From NCBI GenBank assembly GCA_014218235.1, contig CM024766.1, positions 25,145,346 through 25,209,345 on the forward strand: DNA of 64,000 nt, written 5' to 3'. Every line of letters begins with the position of its first letter. Within the stretch, counting starts at the first letter, position 1. The position numbers and the translations under genes are program-made. The notes below the pieces were generated by a model, which saw nothing but the letters and a program-made list of their open reading frames with translations, did not search any database and was not told where the DNA came from. The DNA comes from Colocasia esculenta (taxonomy: Eukaryota > Streptophyta > Magnoliopsida > Alismatales > Araceae). Shown here piece by piece: positions 58,593 through 64,000 of this stretch.

Positions 58593-58887
58593 CCATCAAC
58601 CTCCAAATCAATCATGTCCTCAAGCCCCGACTGTGGCCGGTGCTTCACCACCCTCTCCATCTCTCTCATGTCCTCCCTGCACTTTAATATACGCTTCACG
58701 CTCGGCACCAAGTTCTTCCATTTCCAGCCATGGAAACAGCCTTTTCCCCTTTTCCTTTGGCACCGTCGGCCTTGTTGTGATGGACCATGCACCTGAAGGA
58801 ATCTTCCTCAGGGCGGCGGCGTCCACTTCCTTATTACTAGTCACCAGAGAGCTCTGTGAGTTCTCCCAAACACTTCAACACTTGGAC

Positions 58888-61075
58888 ATGGGGTCTTCAG
58901 TCGTGCAGCCGCAGCAGAGCGACCATGGCGGCAGCATAATGGAGGCTCACCCCCTTGCTCTTGACAAGGGACCCCCCCTCTCGGTGCTGAACTCCCCAGC
59001 ACCACCAGGCCTATGGGAGGAGCTTTCAGGGTCAGTGAGAGAGGCTGTGCTGCCTCGCAAGGGGAAGCTCCCTCAGGCGTGCTCCCTGCTGCAGGGCCTC
59101 TTCCCGATCATCCGTTGGGGGAGGAGGTACGATTGGAAAACGTTCAGAAGTGACTTGATGGCGGGCTTGACGTTGGCAAGTCTTGGCATTCCCCAGGTAG
59201 TACTACTCAACGGCACATATGTGAGATTGTTAAACTACTGCCTAACACACACGAAATTTTCATTCTTTTTTCCTTCTTCCTTTTTGTTCCTTCATGGTTG
59301 TTTCTGAAGAGTTTTGCTTTGGACACCCTGCATGCAGAGCATTGGATATGCTAGCTTGGCAAAGCTAGACCCTCAGTATGGACTATGTATGTTCAACTTC
59401 CCTCTTGTTTCTACTTTCTAGACAATATTTCACAATTATCTTTTTCGTTCTTTTCTGAGTGTGGATCACAGTCTGTCTACAAATGGATCGTCTAGTTTCA
59501 TCGAGTTGATCTAAACCTGTAGCAGCATTTCGTGCATGCTGGTTGCTAAGATATTCTCAGGAACATATATAGTACTGTTCTTCTTTATCAGCTAATGAGC
59601 TTTTCGGGTTGTGAAGCATGGTTTCTATGATGCATACCATAGCCCATAGATCATTTGCAATCAAAACTTTGATGGGTTTTAACGAGGAAAAGAAAAAAAG
59701 AAGTAAATTTCTTAAGAAATTAATTCCATGTGAACAAAATCTAGGTCTTTTTGCACATATCCCCTTTAAACTATCATATTACATGTATATGTTCAGTTGT
59801 CTGAATTATCAAAAATAACCCTCATGTATCTAAATGGTTGCACTTATGCATTTGCTATTTGTATATCACTAACATAATGCTACAAGGATGTGAAAACTTC
59901 AAAGATGTTGTACCCCTAAGATCTCATCTCCTCATATATATCCTCATGGAACCGAACTCGATGGAAAATTCTTAATTTCAACATGGCATGGTTATACTGG
60001 GGATACTTTTGATAATTTATCGCCAAAGTGAGGGGTATAGACGCAAGTATGGCAGATTTACTGTGGTTTATATGCAAGACCTTTTTAGATGAAGAAAATG
60101 TCGTAATCACCTTTTTGAATGTTGTTGAGAATTGTATAATTAAATTGTTTCATTAGACAAGGAATATAATATTCCTGATGTCAAAGAATGATAATTAAAG
60201 AGAGTGCGACTTGACAGCGAATACATTTTATTCAGAATAAAGGTTAGTATGGAGTATTCAAGTAAGTATTCCTTTCTTACATCAAATATAATTCTTCTTT
60301 CACTACAATTAATCATGGTCTTTATCTTCCTCTGCTTTTTCTTTCGTTGTGTACACCTATGTTGTGTCCACTTAGATACCAGTGTTGTACCACCGTTAAT
60401 CTATGCTGTGATGGGGAGCTCAAGGGAGATAGCAATCGGGCCAGTTGCTGTCATCTCCTTGCTCCTGTCCTCGATGGTAGAGAAGGTAGTGGATCCCTTC
60501 GCTGACCCTACTGCATACCGAAGGCTGGTCTTCACTGCGACCTTCTTCGCCGGGCTGTTCCAAGCTGCCTTTGGATTGTTCAGGTTAATCCCCGGCCCCT
60601 GGGTTTAATTTGTGCTATACATGTTACCATGTGGGTGGTTTTTAAGTATGAAAAAGACTGCATGAATGCTCACCGTAAGAAGAAGATTATCTATCCAGTT
60701 ATCCGATTTCCTTTTCTTTTTCTGTGAATTCCAGGTTGGGTTTTCTTGTGGACTTCCTGTCACATGCTGCCCTTGTGGGATTCATGGGTGGAGCTGCCAT
60801 TATCATAGGGCTGCAGCAACTGAAAGGGTTGCTTGGGATCTCCCACTTCACAAACAAGACAGATGTTGTTTCTGTCATCAAGGCAGTTTGGGTCGCAATT
60901 CATGAAGCTGTAAGTCTTCTCCCAGACAATTTTTGCAGCTAGCAGTGATTAGAAATACATGACAAAATAGTACTCTTGGAAGAAAAAAGAAAGAAAATAA
61001 TCACAACACATAAAGCTAGGCACCGTGCACCTAGCTCCATTTATGATTCTTCTGTATATTCACCTATAATTTGTC

Positions 61076-61107
<32 letters not shown>

Positions 61108-62554
61108 ATTCCTGACTTTTATGAAGTTTCAAAATACCCCCAAATACTTCTAAACAGTTGCATGTAAATATTATACCATCAAAAGACGCTAGCTAGAGAT
61201 CGTAATGCTAATAAGGGAAAAAAATTGTCAATAAAACCACTTAAGACTTGTTATCTCGTTGTGCTTCCATGGAATTCAATGTGAGAAAAGGTTATATACT
61301 TACAACCATTTTATTCAAAAGTATTGTAGACAATTCAAGAAAACTAAATGAATAAACATAGTGACGAAATATAGGGTGCCAGAAAGGATAACAAAAAATA
61401 TTAAAAATTTATATTTTTATTAATAAAAAATTAACTCTCTTATCTAAGAAAAAAATTACAATTTTATTGATTTTATCAAAACGTTGACTTTCTAATCCCT
61501 TACAATCTTGTCAAACTAAAATTTTATAATTCAAAGGTACTTCATAGAATAATAAAAATTTAAAATCTGGTGAGAAAAAATAATCGTGTATGTGAGTTCT
61601 CCAAAGATAGTAGGAGAGTTGTCTCACTAATATATCCACATCCAAGTGGATCGAACCGACCCCGAAATCAGATCAAATTAGGAAAAACTCGATTCGATCC
61701 GAATCGATGATATAGCGAACCTTGATACAACTACGTACAAAAAGTCAAGATTTACTAAATCATGCGATCGTGGTAATAAATGCCAATATATAGAAGCTTA
61801 ATTTGGACAAGATCCACAAGTGCCACTTCATTGAATTTCTCCTAATTCCTCGCAAAATCCACAAGTACTCCTAGCCATTTCATTCAATTTCTTCTTACTC
61901 TCCTTTCATTGGTTATTCCAGTGGCACCCCGGCAACTTTCTACTCGGTTCTTCATTTCTTACGTTCATCTTGGTGACCAGGTTCATTGTAAGTATCAAAT
62001 TTCCTCCAATTTGCATATGATTTCGACATGCAATATTCCCGCGCGCTCATGGCATCCTGTTGAACGTTTCCCCCTTGTCAGGGTAGACGGAAAAGAAAGC
62101 TCTTCTGGCTGCCTGCTATCTCTCCTCTGCTATCTGTTGTTCTCTCAACACTGCTGGTCTTTGTAACCAGAGCAGACAACCATGGCGTCAAGACAATAAA
62201 GCACATAGAAGGGGGCCTCAACCCCAGTTCAGTCAAAAAGCTTGAATTTAACGGACCTTATGTTGGAAATGCTGCAAAGATCGGTCTGATTTCTGCAATC
62301 ATAGCTCTGACGGTATGTTGACATCACAAACAACATCTGCTGCTCTTTCCAATCACATGAATATTTCTATATGTATGTACATCTGCAACATTTGCTGACT
62401 TTAGATGCATAAACGAACGCATCCCAGGAAGCCATTGCCGTGGGCAGGTCCTTCGCTTCGGTTAAAGGATATCACCTTGATGGGAATAAAGAAATGCTGG
62501 CCATGGGTTGCATGAACCTTGCTGGATCCATATCCTCCTGCTATGTGGCAACAG
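58888..62554 (+). CDS. SULTR3: SULTR3-type sulfate transporter, 5' seven exons
   Basis: A plasma- or organelle-membrane sulfate/proton symporter-like protein of the plant SULTR3 (SLC26) group. Exons: 58888-59196, 59338-59386, 60376-60583, 60735-60909, 61922-61987, 62082-62312 and 62428-62554. All have GT-AG introns and one unbroken frame (388 codons plus 1 nt). Seen in order: WEELSGSVREAVLPRKGKLP, DLMAGLTLASLGIPQ, the SLC26 signature (PQYGLYTSVV...MGSSR) across the exon 2/3 junction, REIAIGPVAVISLLLSSMV, LGFLVDFLSHAALVGFMGGA, GLLGISHFTNKTDVVSV, a membrane segment ending LVFVTRADNHG, and NLAGSISSCYVATG. Full proteins have about 650 residues; the remaining membrane helices and C-terminal STAS domain lie beyond the window. 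The start MGSSVVQPQQ was chosen; an in-frame ATG at 58780 is an alternative. SULTR3 subtype is not resolved. Confidence 0.93.
61078..61107. repeat. (AT)n(GT)n microsatellite in intron 4
   Basis: AT repeats pass directly into GT repeats within the 1012-bp intron 4 of the SULTR3-like gene. Confidence 0.85.
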
Positions 62555-62677
62555 GTACCGTGCATGTTCTCTTTGAAATAAGTTTTTCTGTATAAAAATT
62601 TGATGTGAGCGATTGTATGTGCAATTTTGTTAAATTGAATTTTTTTAATTTTTTTAATTTAAATTTTTAGTTGGAAG

Positions 62678-63188
62678 TACGGGTGTCAATTGGACTGGAC
62701 CGGCCCGGAGGCCCGGCCCGGTTTTAATCGGGCTTGGGCCGGAAAAAATGAGCCCGTTAAATTTTTTAGGTCCAGCTCGGCCCGGCCCAGAAAAAAATAG
62801 GGCCGGACTTGGGCTTTGTGAGGCCCGGCCCGATCGGCCCGCCGACCCGAAAAAAAATATAAATATAAATTATATGAAATATAAATTTTATATTTAGAAA
62901 AACAATTATATATTTTTTCTACAATAAATCTACTCAAAAACATAATTTTATACAAGTTAAATGTTAATATAGATATAAGTAAAATATATATTGTTTTTTA
63001 TAGATATTTATAGTAGATATATTAAAATTATATATTATATAAATAAAAATAATATTTTTCTTATTTTCTCAAGCCGGGCCGGATTTTTTCAGGCTTTTTC
63101 TGGACCGGGCCGGACCAGACCACTCATATCGGGCCTACCCCCGGGCCTGAGCCGGGCCTTGTCCAGGCCCGGCCCATTGACACCCCTA
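62678..63188. mobile_element. hAT MITE, 511 bp, copy B, in SULTR3 intron 7
   Basis: Ends TACGGGTGTCAATTGG and CCATTGACACCCCTA, flanked by perfect 8-bp duplications GTTGGAAG (62670-62677 and 63189-63196). GGCCCGG-rich arms surround an AT-rich centre. It has exactly the same length as the copy at 40575 and is inverted relative to it. Confidence 0.92.
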
Positions 63189-63196
63189 GTTGGAAG

Positions 63197-64000
63197 TCAA
63201 GAATGATCTCAAAATCGTATAAATAGATTTCAAGAATCACCATCTTCTCCCCGAAATAAGTAGGCTTAATTGAGTCTCCCAATGAAAAGTTTTGCCAAAT
63301 AAATATATTACTATATTAATGTATATCAAGATATAACTGAAGCGTAAGTGTTGACTAAGATGATAAATAATTCAGTTACGTAATTTTCATAGGGAACCTC
63401 AGTGTCAACGTTTAAAATTGTAAAAAAAGGCAATTATAAAAGTTGACTGATAAATTAGTTTTGAGTTCTCCTGCATAAGCGAATAACTTAGACCTCATGA
63501 ATAATCATAGTTGTCTTTTGTTTAATGTCATAGCGTTCAACAAATTAAATGTTTTAATACTATTTTTAAGAAAAATAAAAATAAAAGATGTTAAATAAGA
63601 CAGACTTTGTCGGCCTCCTTGTCAGGATTGCATATGAAAGTTTTACGTAAAAATGCGTATTTAATTAACAGTGAACAGTTGCACATTTAACATGCTCTCG
63701 ATGGCCAATTGGACTAATTAATATCAATGTCCACCCTTCTAACTCAGGTATAAATCGCATAATGTTGAAGTAGTACTCCACGTTCATATAACGGTCAGAC
63801 ATTAACTTAGAAGAAAAAAAATGGATAACAAACAAACAGAAGATAAAAGAGAAGCTTAATTTTGTCTGTTTTCTAGCATTTAAAAATTGGCAACTCCATA
63901 GTTTATAATCATCTCTGCTTTCAGTACTATTAGAGGTATTCCAGGGTTCTCAGACAGGAGAAATGGAATGGCAGGTGGTACATGAATGTTGGAGATGCAA
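63197..64000 (+). other. Intron 7 of SULTR3-like gene continues, next exon not seen
   Basis: AT-rich sequence after the MITE. I could not find the next SULTR3 exon, expected to begin with codons for SFSRTAVN, so intron 7 is at least 1446 bp and runs past the right edge. Confidence 0.6.

Noticed and set aside
58633..58887. N-terminal extension of the SULTR3 first exon
   Set aside because: The first codon at 58633 is GTG, and the leader region is not conserved-looking; the ATG at 58888 fits the TATA position and family start better.
63925..64000. Possible SULTR3 exon 8 after TTCCAG at the right edge
   Set aside because: The reading gives GFSDRRNGMAGGT and then a stop, not the SFSRTAVN segment expected next.

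Overview
The window is nuclear DNA of a flowering plant. Coding parts are split by GT-AG introns, a seven-exon SULTR3-type sulfate transporter lies at the right edge, and almost everything else is plant transposon DNA (Tekay/Del and Tat-type Ty3/gypsy elements, hAT, Harbinger, MULE and CACTA-like elements, a Helitron, a tRNA-derived SINE). The GC-rich coding remnants would fit a monocot or magnoliid, but the species cannot be fixed from this sequence. Nothing here is bacterial and no CRISPR, operon or rRNA is present. I found no new cellular system; the interest lies in transposon structure, nesting and gene capture.

Layout. 1-2088: edge of a minus-strand gypsy element, with a 66-68 bp minisatellite, a PBS-like segment and a complete LTR. 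2270-5315: candidate Helitron that carries a decayed fragment of a cation/H+ exchanger (CHX) gene in reverse. 5316-8750: AT-rich DNA with a CACTA-like repeat cluster, a second Helitron-type terminus, a MULE-type MITE and a hAT MITE. 8757-14090: LTR-like sequence and a ~127 bp tandem array split by a 3.26 kb solo LTR with matching 5-bp target duplications. 15044-28607: a full-length but dead Tekay-type element on the minus strand (both LTRs, iMet PBS, PPT, gag, protease, RT, RNase H, integrase, chromodomain), with a second solo LTR of 3.55 kb inserted in its integrase. 28993-32112: a decayed PIF/Harbinger element (Myb/SANT-like ORF and DDE transposase) behind an extremely C-rich leader. 32100-48770: AT-rich DNA with MITEs, a hAT transposase remnant, a CACTA end, a complete SINE and an RNase H remnant. 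48771-50237: hAT-type element with a GC-rich insert. 50469-55786: chimeric gypsy element joining a Tat-type LTR and gag to a chromovirus-type pol fragment, still bounded by matching target duplications. 56087-56530: CACTA-like cluster with a nested MULE MITE.

The only gene that looks functional is the SULTR3-like transporter at 58888-62554 (plus strand). It has a TATA box upstream, seven exons in one open frame, and the family signature across the exon 2/3 junction. It runs off the right edge. Its last visible intron holds a 511 bp hAT MITE whose 511 bp sibling lies at 40575.

Nesting gives a relative history. The Tekay element entered a degenerate repeat field (14690-15043 continues at 28608-28810), then the 3.55 kb LTR element entered its integrase and recombined to a solo LTR. 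Likewise a Tourist-like MITE entered the LTR of the chimeric element, and MULE and hAT MITEs entered CACTA-like and SULTR3 intron DNA.
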